The notes: generated by a model not told the origin, from the letters alone. Positions 1 through 6,080 are shown, counted from the stretch's first letter. The stretch: 15,283 nt of DNA from Candidatus Nomurabacteria bacterium GW2011_GWF2_43_8 (GCA_001000035.1 LCGX01000007.1:1-15283), one strand, 5' to 3'. Numbers and translations are program-made.

Positions 1-419
1 AAAAATATATTATCAATATCCTCATTGTTGTTGGCAACCAAACAAACACTTACCGCACCAAGACTCGAGCTGATAATGTCAATTTTTTCAAAATTGTGTC
101 TGGTTTTAAGCTCAACAATATCAGACCTGATTTTGTCTTTGACTAGATTAAAATATCTTATAGTTTCACTCACATCGGGCGAAAGCACAGAGCCGGATAT
201 GCAATAATAGAGACATGAATATCCTTTTTTACAAAGTCTTCTGAATAAGATCTTATCCGTCGGGGGTACACTATCCCCTCTTGGTGAAATAATTATTTTT
301 AAAACAGAGGTCTTATCGTTCTTAAAAAACTTTTTTTCAATGTAAAACCTAGAACTTTTCCTTTTTTTGAAAAAATCTTTAATGTTATAAACAACATCAA
401 AAACATTGTCCAAACTCAT
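1..419 (-). CDS. Partial AT-rich protein, possible alpha/beta hydrolase (3' end outside window)
   Basis: The frame is open from an ATG at 419 to the window edge, 139 codons without a stop, so the C-terminus is missing. The visible part resembles the first half of an alpha/beta hydrolase. A beta strand (residues 41-45, KIIIS) ends in PRGDS, a possible oxyanion turn; a second strand follows (GYSCLYYCISG, 67-77). A helix then leads to strand IDIIS and the turn S-S-S-L-G-A (117-122), where a G-x-S-x-G nucleophile elbow would sit, with Ser119 as candidate nucleophile and Ser in place of the first Gly. It is richer in A/T and in Lys/Ile/Asn codons than the core genes to its right. An extended -10 box lies 9 nt upstream of the ATG. 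The hydrolase call is an inference from pattern only; that the frame is coding is more secure. Confidence 0.6.
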   Translation of the reverse strand, partial: MSLDNVFDVVYNIKDFFKKRKSSRFYIEKKFFKNDKTSVLKIIISPRGDSVPPTDKILFRRLCKKGYSCLYYCISGSVLSPDVSETIRYFNLVKDKIRSDIVELKTRHNFEKIDIISSSLGAVSVCLVANNNEDIDNIF

Positions 420-428
420 AGTTTGTTC

Positions 429-437
429 ATTATATCA
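429..437 (-). promoter_or_regulatory. Extended -10 promoter of the partial gene ending at 1
   Basis: Read on the minus strand, TGATATAAT is a perfect extended -10 (TGN-TATAAT). It ends 9 nt before the ATG at 419, so transcription should begin at or within a few bases of the start codon. No convincing -35 is visible, as expected for an extended -10. Confidence 0.6.
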
Positions 438-489
438 GATTTCACCAGCTGGCCGTGTGGTGGGGGTAGGAACTTTTTTAACACCAAAT

Positions 490-518
490 TTGATAAAAAC
501 ACTTTTTTGTATTATTGT
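490..518 (+). promoter_or_regulatory. Possible promoter of tRNA-Gln
   Basis: TTGATA (490-495) and TATTGT (513-518) are separated by 17 bp. The expected start near 525 lies just upstream of the tRNA at 531. Both boxes deviate from consensus. Confidence 0.4.
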
Positions 519-530
519 ATGAATAACCAT

Positions 531-601
531 TGGGAGATCGTCTAATGGTAGGACACATCCCTCTGGAGGATGTTATCTTGGTTCGAATCCAAGTCTCCCA
601 G
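531..601 (+). tRNA. tRNA-Gln (anticodon CTG)
   Basis: A complete 71-nt cloverleaf. The acceptor TGGGAGA pairs with TCTCCCA, the D-arm has G18G19, the anticodon stem CATCC/GGATG encloses loop CTCTGGA (anticodon CTG), and the T-arm CTTGG/CCAAG has the canonical loop TTCGAAT. The discriminator is G73 and CCA is not encoded (CAA follows). The first pair is U1-A72, the known identity feature by which bacterial GatCAB picks Glu-tRNA(Gln) for amidation. This fits the gatCA genes at 7917-9642. Its 3' end is only 9 nt from the stop of the convergent sigma-factor gene. Confidence 0.93.
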
Positions 602-610
602 CAAGTCGCA

Positions 611-1165
611 TCAGCGATAATCTGGAAACTTCTCCCTGATTTTTTTAGTGAGACGATAGAGCTTGTTTTTAAACGTGTCTGTTTTCAAGTTCATCGCTGC
701 GGCCGCTTCTTGCCAATTCAATCCTTGGCGGAATAACAGATCTGCGATACGAGCATCTTCTCCTTCCAAAATTGCAAACATTTCTTCACCATCCACTTTG
801 TGAATACTACGCCACTCGTGCGATTCTCCTATAGTATCATTAGGATCCCATTCTCCTTGGTCCGTAACCCTATTTTCTTTCCTCGCAGCAGCACCTTCTA
901 CAAGATTGATAGCGATTTTTTTTACCCAAGTCGGAAACGTCATCCCACTGTCAGGATATTGATCTAATTTTGTAAGCGCGATCATCATCGCTTCCTGTGC
1001 AAAGTCTTCGGCACGATTCATAGCATCCGGCATATGCAACTTCTCTGCCGTTTCGTAGCAATCCCTGACCACTATATTCCTCAGAGTCGCGACTTTTGCT
1101 TCCAGTACTCCTCGCTCTGGGATAGGGCCAACATTACGCTTTGTGGGAGCATCTTCGTGACTCAT
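611..1165 (-). CDS. ECF-like RNA polymerase sigma factor
   Basis: A 184-residue protein with the two-domain plan of a small sigma-70 family factor. Residues about 54-95 match region 2 (DFAQEAMMIALTKLDQY, then FPTWVKKIAINLVEGAAARK, the usual D-x-x-Q-E...F..W...IA.N pattern for core binding and -10 recognition). Residues about 137-180 form a region-4 helix-turn-helix (LNWQEAAAAMNLKTDTFKNKLYRL). The linker at 100-130 is acidic, and no region 1 or 3 is evident. The start ATG is 3 nt after the pyrG stop, so it is probably the last gene of the ftsE-ftsX-pyrG unit. No clear ribosome site is seen. No anti-sigma gene is adjacent. The 3' end converges on tRNA-Gln. Family assignment is good; its regulon is unknown. 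Confidence 0.8.
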   Translation of the reverse strand: MSHEDAPTKRNVGPIPERGVLEAKVATLRNIVVRDCYETAEKLHMPDAMNRAEDFAQEAMMIALTKLDQYPDSGMTFPTWVKKIAINLVEGAAARKENRVTDQGEWDPNDTIGESHEWRSIHKVDGEEMFAILEGEDARIADLLFRQGLNWQEAAAAMNLKTDTFKNKLYRLTKKIREKFPDYR

Positions 1166-1168
1166 GTT

Positions 1169-2812
1169 TTAAAATTTTTTCCTGCCGATACAGGCCTTTA
1201 GAAAAGCGGTAAAAAGCGGATGCGGGCGGAGCGGGCGCGACTTGAATTCAGGATGAAATTGAGTTCCCAAATAAAACGGATGTTTGTCTTTCGGCAATTC
1301 GGCTATCTCCATTAAAATCCCACTCGGAGATCTGCCAGAAAATACCAAACCGGCTGCTTCGAGTTTTTCTATGTATTCCGGATTTACTTCATAGCGGTGG
1401 CGGTGACGCTCGGAAATTTTAGAAACTCCGTAAGCTCTCTCCGCGATACTTCCCTTTTTCAAATTTGCTGGATAGGTGCCCAAGCGCATTGTTCCTCCAT
1501 AATTTTTGTTTTTTATCTTTTCAACCTGGTCGGCCATAGTAGCGATAACCGGATATTTTGTTAAAGAATCCATTTCCGCCGAATTGGCGCCATGAAGACC
1601 TAGGACATTGCGAGCATAGGCGATCGTCAGTATCTGCATACCGAAACACAAGCCGAAATACGGGATCTTGTTTACCCGGGTGTAGTCGGCCGCCAGCATC
1701 ATCCCTTCGGTTCCCCTTTTGCCGAATCCGCCCGGAACGATAATGCCATCGAGATCGTCCAGCTCCTTTAGTTTGCTTTTATCTTTCTCGTACTTTTCCG
1801 TATCAATCCATAAAATATTCGGCTTATAACCCAAAGACCAAGCCGCGTGATTCACTGATTCAATCACTGAAATATATGTGTCTTTGCATGACTTGAAGTT
1901 GAAATACTTGCCCACGATGCCGATTTTCACCTCCTTGTTTATCTTTTTTATCTTCCCGGCCAAAGCAGTCCAATCGGCAAGATCTTTCCGCTTCGGCGGC
2001 AGGCCGATTATCTTAAGGAGCGTATTGCCAAAATTCTCTTTCTCAAAGTTAACCGGCACGTCGTAAATGGAATAAACATCGGGCGCTGAAATTATCCTCT
2101 CAATCGGCAAACTGCACACATTGCTGATGGTCCGCTTGATATCCAAAGTGGCCGGATGGTCGGCCCGGCAAATTACGAAATCCGGATATAAACCGACGGA
2201 GTAAAGATCGGTAACGGCGTGCTGGGTCGGTTTTGATTTCTGCTCGCCCAAAAGCGGCGGAGTCGGCAGATAACTTATCAAAATAATAAAAACATCGGCG
2301 GGTCTTTTTGACTTCATCATTCTCGCCGCCTCTAAAAAAGGGAAAAGCTGATACTCCCCTACGGTTCCGCCGTATTCTATGATTGTAATTTCCGATTTAT
2401 TTTTTTCCTGACAAGCTTCGATGCGCCTGATTATCTCCTTGGGTATGTCGGGATAAACCTCCACATCTTCTCCCCCATATTCCAAATTGCGTTCTCGTCT
2501 TATAACTTCCGCGTATACCTGCCCGGTCGTAATATAATTCTCGCGAGTGCTGGTTTGATTAGTAAAACGCTCGTAATTTCCGAGATCTTGATCAGCTTCA
2601 ACGCCGTCTTCTCCAACAAAAACTTCCCCATGTTCGGCGGGACGGATAGTGCCCGCATCGATGTTGACATACATATCGGCTTTCAGATTGGTAACATGAT
2701 AACCGCGGGATTGCAATATTTTTCCGACGGAAGCGGCGGCAATTCCCTTGCCCACAGAAGACATCACTCCCCCCACCACGAAAATATATTTTGTTGCTTT
2801 TTTGGCAGCCAT
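1169..2812 (-). CDS. pyrG: CTP synthase (glutamine-hydrolysing)
   Basis: A full-length 547-residue enzyme that makes CTP from UTP, ATP and glutamine. The N-terminal synthetase domain has the P-loop GGVMSSVGKG (14-23), K-x-D (44-46), HGEVFVGEDG (61-70), D74 and E146 in IEYGGTVG. The C-terminal class I amidotransferase domain has PGGFGKRG (360-367), nucleophile Cys389 in FGLCFGMQ, and His520/Glu522 in QFHPEF. Several signature positions differ from the E. coli form: KLDPY is KADMY, DPGT is DAGT, and GGTVGDIE is GGTVGEYQ. The last segment is recalled as part of the CTP feedback pocket. The start follows the ftsX stop by 1 nt, suggesting translational coupling. The catalytic residues look intact, so activity is expected. 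Confidence 0.97.
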   Translation of the reverse strand: MAAKKATKYIFVVGGVMSSVGKGIAAASVGKILQSRGYHVTNLKADMYVNIDAGTIRPAEHGEVFVGEDGVEADQDLGNYERFTNQTSTRENYITTGQVYAEVIRRERNLEYGGEDVEVYPDIPKEIIRRIEACQEKNKSEITIIEYGGTVGEYQLFPFLEAARMMKSKRPADVFIILISYLPTPPLLGEQKSKPTQHAVTDLYSVGLYPDFVICRADHPATLDIKRTISNVCSLPIERIISAPDVYSIYDVPVNFEKENFGNTLLKIIGLPPKRKDLADWTALAGKIKKINKEVKIGIVGKYFNFKSCKDTYISVIESVNHAAWSLGYKPNILWIDTEKYEKDKSKLKELDDLDGIIVPGGFGKRGTEGMMLAADYTRVNKIPYFGLCFGMQILTIAYARNVLGLHGANSAEMDSLTKYPVIATMADQVEKIKNKNYGGTMRLGTYPANLKKGSIAERAYGVSKISERHRHRYEVNPEYIEKLEAAGLVFSGRSPSGILMEIAELPKDKHPFYLGTQFHPEFKSRPLRPHPLFTAFLKACIGRKKF

Positions 2813-2813
2813 G

Positions 2814-3737
2814 TTATTTATTCAAATATTTTCTGACCGCCAGAAAACTGGAAATTATCCCCAGAATTATGCCTGATAATAAAAGGATCGCGGAAATCTG
2901 GAAGAAGCTCGAAAGATAATAGCTGTACATATTGATTCCGAGAAAATTGGTCATATTGCGCCCGAGCCAGACGGTAGCCGGCCAGAAAAGAAGCATTGTG
3001 ACCGCCGTCGCGATAACACCGTAAATAACCCCCTCGACCATGAAAGGCCCGCGCACGTGCATTTTAGAGGCGCCGACCAAACGCATCACGCCGATTTCTT
3101 CTTTGGATATGAAAATGGTCAGCCTGATAGTATTAAAAGTGACAATAATGGAAATAATCACCAAAAGCAGGGTGATGAGAAAACCGAGCTGCTGCGCGCC
3201 GGATATTATTGTGTTCAACCGGTCGATAACCAGTTTATTTTGATGATAATTAACTTTGTCGATAATGGAAGCCGACCCCAAAACAAGCGTATTGTCGGAC
3301 TTCATAAAATTCGCGATGCTTTCGTACTGGGAAACCTCCTTGGCTTTGACGTTAAGGTAGGCACCGAGCGGATTATCGTCTATTTCGTCCAAGGCCTGAA
3401 TCGTCGGATAATCGTTCTGGTGGCGTTCGCGGAAAAGTGCCAGAGCTTCATTCGCGCTGGTATAGGACACCTGCGCCACCTCGGGCAGTTTTTCCAGGGA
3501 AGATTTCAAAAGCAGGATTTTGTCCTCGGGAGCGTCCACGGTGAAATAAATCGTGACGTCAACTTTGTTTTCTATCTGAGCCAGAGAAAAATGCAAAACG
3601 GCCTGCAGGAGAATAATCGCGGTAATAACCGAAAGAGTGATTGTGACGACCATAACGGCCGCCCAAGAAACCAGCCCGCCTCTCTTGAAGTTCAGAAATC
3701 CTGTTTTTATAATTCTTTTTAAGACGGTTATGGCCAT
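2814..3737 (-). CDS. ftsX: Cell division ABC transporter permease FtsX
   Basis: A 307-residue membrane protein with the FtsX topology: a short cytoplasmic N-terminus, TM1 at about 23-47, a large external domain (about 50-180), then TM2 (184-205), TM3 (233-257) and TM4 (281-301). Between TM2 and TM3 is the conserved cytoplasmic coupling segment FISKEEIGVMRLVGASKMHV, which contacts FtsE. With FtsE it transmits division-site signals to peptidoglycan hydrolases outside the membrane. It starts 17 nt after ftsE. This spacer contains TGCTACAAT ending 7 nt before the ATG, so it may also have its own leaderless transcript. It is followed by pyrG after 1 nt. Confidence 0.95.
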   Translation of the reverse strand: MAITVLKRIIKTGFLNFKRGGLVSWAAVMVVTITLSVITAIILLQAVLHFSLAQIENKVDVTIYFTVDAPEDKILLLKSSLEKLPEVAQVSYTSANEALALFRERHQNDYPTIQALDEIDDNPLGAYLNVKAKEVSQYESIANFMKSDNTLVLGSASIIDKVNYHQNKLVIDRLNTIISGAQQLGFLITLLLVIISIIVTFNTIRLTIFISKEEIGVMRLVGASKMHVRGPFMVEGVIYGVIATAVTMLLFWPATVWLGRNMTNFLGINMYSYYLSSFFQISAILLLSGIILGIISSFLAVRKYLNK

Positions 3738-3744
3738 ATTTGTG

Positions 3745-3753
3745 ATTGTAGCA
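3745..3753 (-). promoter_or_regulatory. Possible internal extended -10 before ftsX
   Basis: TGCTACAAT on the minus strand has one mismatch to TGN-TATAAT and ends 7 nt before the ftsX ATG. It sits in the 17-nt ftsE-ftsX spacer. Spacing matches the other promoters in the window, but one match in a short spacer could be chance. Confidence 0.4.
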
Positions 3754-3754
3754 C

Positions 3755-4423
3755 TTACTTGTTGTGTTTAGTATCCCTTATAATTTTCCCATTTTCCATC
3801 GTAATGATTCTTTTCCCGACCGACTCAATGACTCCGCGATTGTGGGTTGTCAAAATCACCGTCGTGCCGAGGTCGTTTATCTTTTTAAAAATTTGAACTA
3901 CCTCGTGCGTATTGACTGGGTCCAGATTCCCCGTCGGCTCGTCGGCGATTATAAGCTCGGGCTGGTTGATGATGGCGCGGGCTATCGCCAGGCGCTGTTG
4001 CTCTCCACCGGACATCTGATTCGGAAAATGGGAAACCCGGTGGGAAAGATCCACCAGCTCCAGCACATGCGGGACGTCGTTTTTTATTTCTTCGTCCGTC
4101 TTGCCGACGGCCTCCATGGCAAAAGCGATATTTTCGTAGGCGGTTTTGTTGGAAAGCAGTTTGTAGTCCTGAAACACCACGCCGATACGGCGGCGGAGCT
4201 TGGTCAGGTCGTGATTTTTCAGCTTATGCACGTCGATTGACTCAAAAAAAACAGTACCGCCAGTCGGATTTTCATCCGCTAGAATCATTTTAACTAAAGT
4301 GGTCTTGCCGGCGCCGGAATGCCCGACGACGGAAACAAATTCGCCCGTTTCTACCGTAAAAGTGACATCTTCCAGCGCGGTCGCGTCCTTATAAATCTTT
4401 GAAACATTGTTGAAATAAATCAT
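3755..4423 (-). CDS. ftsE: Cell division ATP-binding protein FtsE
   Basis: A 222-residue ABC ATPase with all motifs in order: Walker A GHSGAGKTT (34-42), Q-loop Gln85 in VVFQDYKLL, signature MSGGEQQR (137-144), Walker B LIIADEP with Asp161/Glu162, D-loop GNLDP, and switch His194. VVFQDYKLL is characteristic of FtsE. It energises FtsX at the division site. A perfect extended -10 ends 9 nt before the ATG. The nearby AAAGG is too close to the start to be a normal Shine-Dalgarno site. It is separated from prfB by a 65-nt spacer containing inverted repeats. The prfB-ftsE-ftsX order is common in bacteria. Confidence 0.97.
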   Translation of the reverse strand: MIYFNNVSKIYKDATALEDVTFTVETGEFVSVVGHSGAGKTTLVKMILADENPTGGTVFFESIDVHKLKNHDLTKLRRRIGVVFQDYKLLSNKTAYENIAFAMEAVGKTDEEIKNDVPHVLELVDLSHRVSHFPNQMSGGEQQRLAIARAIINQPELIIADEPTGNLDPVNTHEVVQIFKKINDLGTTVILTTHNRGVIESVGKRIITMENGKIIRDTKHNK

Positions 4424-4432
4424 CCTTTTTCT

Positions 4433-4441
4433 ATTATATCA
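4433..4441 (-). promoter_or_regulatory. Extended -10 promoter of ftsE
   Basis: TGATATAAT on the minus strand is a perfect extended -10 ending 9 nt before the ftsE ATG. It is immediately preceded by an inverted repeat, CATGGT (4440-4445) and ACCATG (4458-4463), that could be an operator. The -35 region is weak. Confidence 0.6.
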
Positions 4442-4460
4442 TGGTTCGGACTTACTCACC

Positions 4461-4492
4461 ATGACCCTGAATTATTCTACATGAAGGGTCAT
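4461..4492. repeat. Inverted repeat between prfB and ftsE
   Basis: ATGACCCT (4461-4468) and AGGGTCAT (4485-4492) are perfect 8-bp inverted arms around a 16-nt loop. The right arm includes the prfB stop codon. No T-run follows on the minus strand, so a standard intrinsic terminator is unlikely; an operator or attenuating hairpin upstream of ftsE is possible. Confidence 0.5.
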
Positions 4493-5379
4493 AAACCCCG
4501 CTCCGCCTCAATGAAAAGATCCAGCTCCCCGTTTAAAACCCCGTCAATATCGGAGGTTTCCGCGCCGGTGCGGTGGTCTTTGACCATTTTATAAGGGTGA
4601 AGCACATACGAGCGAATCTGGTTACCCCACTCAATTTCAGTATTTTTGGTCGATTTCATGCTCTCTTCAATATCTTTTTTTTCGGCTTCGGCTTTTTTGA
4701 AAATTTTGGCTCGAAGAATAGACAAAGCCAGCTCCCGGTTCTGCTCCTGTGAGCGTTCGGTGGAAACATGCGCGGAAATATTCGTCGGCACGTGAACTAT
4801 TCGCACGGCCGTTTCCCGTTTGTTCACATTTTGCCCCCCGGGTCCGCCGGCGCGGGAAAATTCTATTTTCAAGTCCTCCGGCGGGAGGATTACGTCTTTT
4901 TCCTCCAGTTTGGAGAATTTCGGCAGGACTTCCACCAGGGAAAAGGAGGTGTGGCGCAATTTTTTCGCGTTGAAAGGCGAAATGCGCACCAGGCGGTGCA
5001 CACCGGCTTCGTTTTTCAAAGTTCCGTAAACGTCTTTACCTGCAATTTCAAAAGAGACATTCCGGTAACCGCCGTGGTCATTCTTGTTTTCATGAACCAC
5101 GCCCGTGCTCCAGTTTTTTTTATTGGCGAACTTCAAATACATTTCAAAAAGCATCCGGGAAAAATCTTCCGCATCGTTCCCGCCGGCGCCGGAAACTATG
5201 GTGACGATGGCGTTGCCCCGGTCGTATCTGCCTATCCCTTCTTTTTTTTCTTTCATCAACGCCAATTCTTTCAAAACATTCTGCGCTCTTACTTTATCGT
5301 CCCAAAATAGAGGACTTTGCATTAATGCTTCCAGTTTTTCTATTTCTTTTTTGATTTCATTCGTATCTTGTCCAGCCAT
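4489..5379 (-). CDS. prfB: Peptide chain release factor 2, shortened N-terminal domain
   Basis: A 296-residue class I release factor for UGA/UAA stops. RF2 identity comes from SPF (134-136) in VHRLVRISPF and the catalytic GGQ (181-183) in RAGGPGGQNVNK. WGNQIRSYVLHPYKMVKD and the LDLFIEAE end also match RF2. Typical RF2 is about 365 residues. Here the first ~40 residues and part of helical domain 1 (between residues about 40 and 60) are missing. No CTTTGA programmed frameshift site is seen. In frame upstream, a TAA lies in the tRNA-Thr anticodon-loop sequence with no other start after it, so the ATG at 5379 is the only plausible start. It lies 1 nt after the 3' end of tRNA-Thr(CGT), with no room for a Shine-Dalgarno site. 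Confidence 0.95.
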   Translation of the reverse strand: MAGQDTNEIKKEIEKLEALMQSPLFWDDKVRAQNVLKELALMKEKKEGIGRYDRGNAIVTIVSGAGGNDAEDFSRMLFEMYLKFANKKNWSTGVVHENKNDHGGYRNVSFEIAGKDVYGTLKNEAGVHRLVRISPFNAKKLRHTSFSLVEVLPKFSKLEEKDVILPPEDLKIEFSRAGGPGGQNVNKRETAVRIVHVPTNISAHVSTERSQEQNRELALSILRAKIFKKAEAEKKDIEESMKSTKNTEIEWGNQIRSYVLHPYKMVKDHRTGAETSDIDGVLNGELDLFIEAERGL

Positions 5380-5380
5380 G

Positions 5381-5453
5381 AGCCACCTCTCGGGATTGAA
5401 CCGAGGACCCCCACTTTACGAAAGTGGTGCTCTACCAACTGAGCTAAGGTGGC
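5381..5453 (-). tRNA. tRNA-Thr (anticodon CGT)
   Basis: A 73-nt canonical cloverleaf. Acceptor GCCACCT pairs with AGGTGGC, the discriminator is T73, D-loop AGTTGGTA has G18G19, anticodon stem CCACT/AGTGG encloses loop TTCGTAA (CGT, reads ACG), and T-arm CTCGG/CCGAG has loop TTCAATC. CCA is not encoded: after T73 comes one C and then the prfB ATG. The first three bases are also part of a perfect 12-bp inverted repeat (5451-5478). Confidence 0.94.
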
Positions 5454-5478
5454 AAAAACAAACTGCTTTGTTTTTGCC
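5451..5478. repeat. Perfect 12-bp hairpin reaching into tRNA-Thr(CGT)
   Basis: GGCAAAAACAAA (5451-5462) and TTTGTTTTTGCC (5467-5478) are exact reverse complements with a 4-nt loop. The first three bases are nucleotides 1-3 of the tRNA acceptor stem, so in the precursor this hairpin competes with acceptor folding. Its outer end also overlaps a second structure at 5475-5537. Confidence 0.75.
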
Positions 5479-5537
5479 CTAATCCGGCGGAGCCGGAATC
5501 GCCGATGCGAGATTTTGTCGAGCAGGCGATCGGGGCA
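5475..5537. ncRNA. Structured spacer RNA, predicted three-way junction
   Basis: Hand folding gives an outer stem TGCCC (5475-5479)/GGGCA (5533-5537). It encloses hairpin TCCGGC-GGA-GCCGGA (5483-5497) and a longer arm ATCGCC (5498-5503)/GGCGAT (5525-5530) topped by TG-CGA/TCG-AG-CA. The GC-rich character differs from the AT-rich spacers nearby. It lies between two tRNA-Thr genes and could be a dispersed palindromic element or a processing signal. Function is unknown; only the complementarity is seen. Confidence 0.45.
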
Positions 5538-5550
5538 GGTTTCCCCAAGG

Positions 5551-5623
5551 AGCCGTTAATCAGATTTGCACTGATGACCTTCGTCTTACCAAGACGATGC
5601 TCTACTGCCTGAGCTATAACGGC
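5551..5623 (-). tRNA. tRNA-Thr (anticodon GGT) with altered elbow contacts
   Basis: A 73-nt cloverleaf with intact stems: acceptor GCCGTTA/TAACGGC, D-stem GCTC/GAGC, anticodon stem TCGTC/GACGA with loop TTGGTAA (GGT, reads ACC/ACT), T-stem ATCAG/CTGAT, discriminator T73. Two near-universal loop bases differ. The T-loop is TGCAAAT (G at 55 instead of U), and the 8-nt D-loop is AGGCAGTA (A at 18 instead of G). These two positions normally pair with each other to hold the elbow. U54-A58 and G19-C56 are retained. No encoded CCA (CCT follows). Confidence 0.88.
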
Positions 5624-5668
5624 AAAACCTACCTAAACATACTAGTTTGTTTTGACTAGAGAGAAGTA

Positions 5669-5688
5669 TGTATAAATTTATTTATACA
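5669..5688. repeat. Perfect 8-bp AT-rich palindrome
   Basis: TGTATAAA (5669-5676) and TTTATACA (5681-5688) flank a 4-nt loop in the 150-bp spacer 5624-5773. An imperfect hairpin, CATAC/GTATG with inner TAGT/ACTA, lies just to its left (about 5638-5670). Either could carry -10-like sequences for the downstream tRNA-Thr(GGT), but no clear promoter stands out. Confidence 0.5.
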
Positions 5689-5709
5689 ATATCCGAACGA
5701 CGTCAAAAC

Positions 5710-5760
5710 ATAGTAAAGATTACTATATTTTCGCCTTTTTTGCAAAAATTTCCTGGCGAA
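5710..5760. repeat. Two further hairpins downstream of the small membrane protein gene
   Basis: TTCGCC (5730-5735) pairs with GGCGAA (5755-5760) around a palindromic TTTTTGCAAAAA (5737-5748). ATAGTAA (5710-5716) pairs with TTACTAT (5720-5726). On the minus strand these follow the stop at 5774; the second is followed by G-TTTT, so a weak terminator is possible. Confidence 0.4.
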
Positions 5761-5773
5761 GACGCATACGGAT

Positions 5774-6064
5774 TTAAAATAAATTTATTATAAAAAATAA
5801 AAACATATAAATTAAAAACATGAATAAGTTCCACCAAATGCAATCCCTGGTTATTGTTTCACTAGAAATTTTCTTTACATATGTATAAATTGATTGTAAA
5901 AAGGCAACAAAGTGAATGGTAATCGGAAAGAGAATAATTATTGTGGAATTGGGATAAAAATAATAAGCGATAATAAGCAAAAGTATATATACACTCATCA
6001 TAAACCAAATGGCGTGGTTTATATTTCTGAATAATTTTTTATGAACAGCCCATTCAAAAATCAT
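5774..6064 (-). CDS. Small hydrophobic membrane protein, unknown function
   Basis: A 96-residue protein with three predicted membrane segments (about 17-37, 42-62 and 78-96) and few charged residues outside the short loops. No family recognised. The frame can be read from a TTG at 6094, but the ATG at 6064 is preferred: TGGTATTAT, an extended -10 with one mismatch, ends 7 nt before it, and the TTG would lie upstream of the predicted transcription start. The gene is strongly A/T-rich compared with prfB and ftsE. It is isolated between tRNA-Asp and tRNA-Thr(GGT), a typical position for an acquired gene. Its reality rests on hydrophobic periodicity and the promoter. Confidence 0.6.
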   Translation of the reverse strand: MIFEWAVHKKLFRNINHAIWFMMSVYILLLIIAYYFYPNSTIIILFPITIHFVAFLQSIYTYVKKISSETITRDCIWWNLFMFLIYMFLFFIINLF

Positions 6065-6071
6065 ATTGTTA

Positions 6072-6080
6072 ATAATACCA
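6072..6080 (-). promoter_or_regulatory. Extended -10 of the small membrane protein gene
   Basis: TGGTATTAT on the minus strand (TGN-TATAAT with one mismatch) ends 7 nt before the ATG at 6064. It supports that start over the upstream TTG at 6094. Confidence 0.5.

Noticed and set aside
530..736. Plus-strand open frame of 68 codons
   Set aside because: It runs through tRNA-Gln and then opposite the sigma-factor gene; not a real gene.
3057..3722. Long plus-strand open frame of 221 codons
   Set aside because: It is antisense to ftsX, whose membrane topology and FtsX motifs are clear; the shadow protein has no recognisable features.
4866..4881. Palindrome TCCTCC-GGCG-GGAGGA inside prfB
   Set aside because: It encodes the PPEDL segment expected in RF2, so it is explained by the protein sequence.
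4768..5310. Plus-strand open frame of 180 codons
   Set aside because: Antisense to prfB, which has intact GGQ and SPF motifs.
5380..5453. Programmed frameshift in prfB as in many bacteria
   Set aside because: No CTTTGA site and no coding sequence upstream; the upstream frame is tRNA-Thr with an in-frame TAA.
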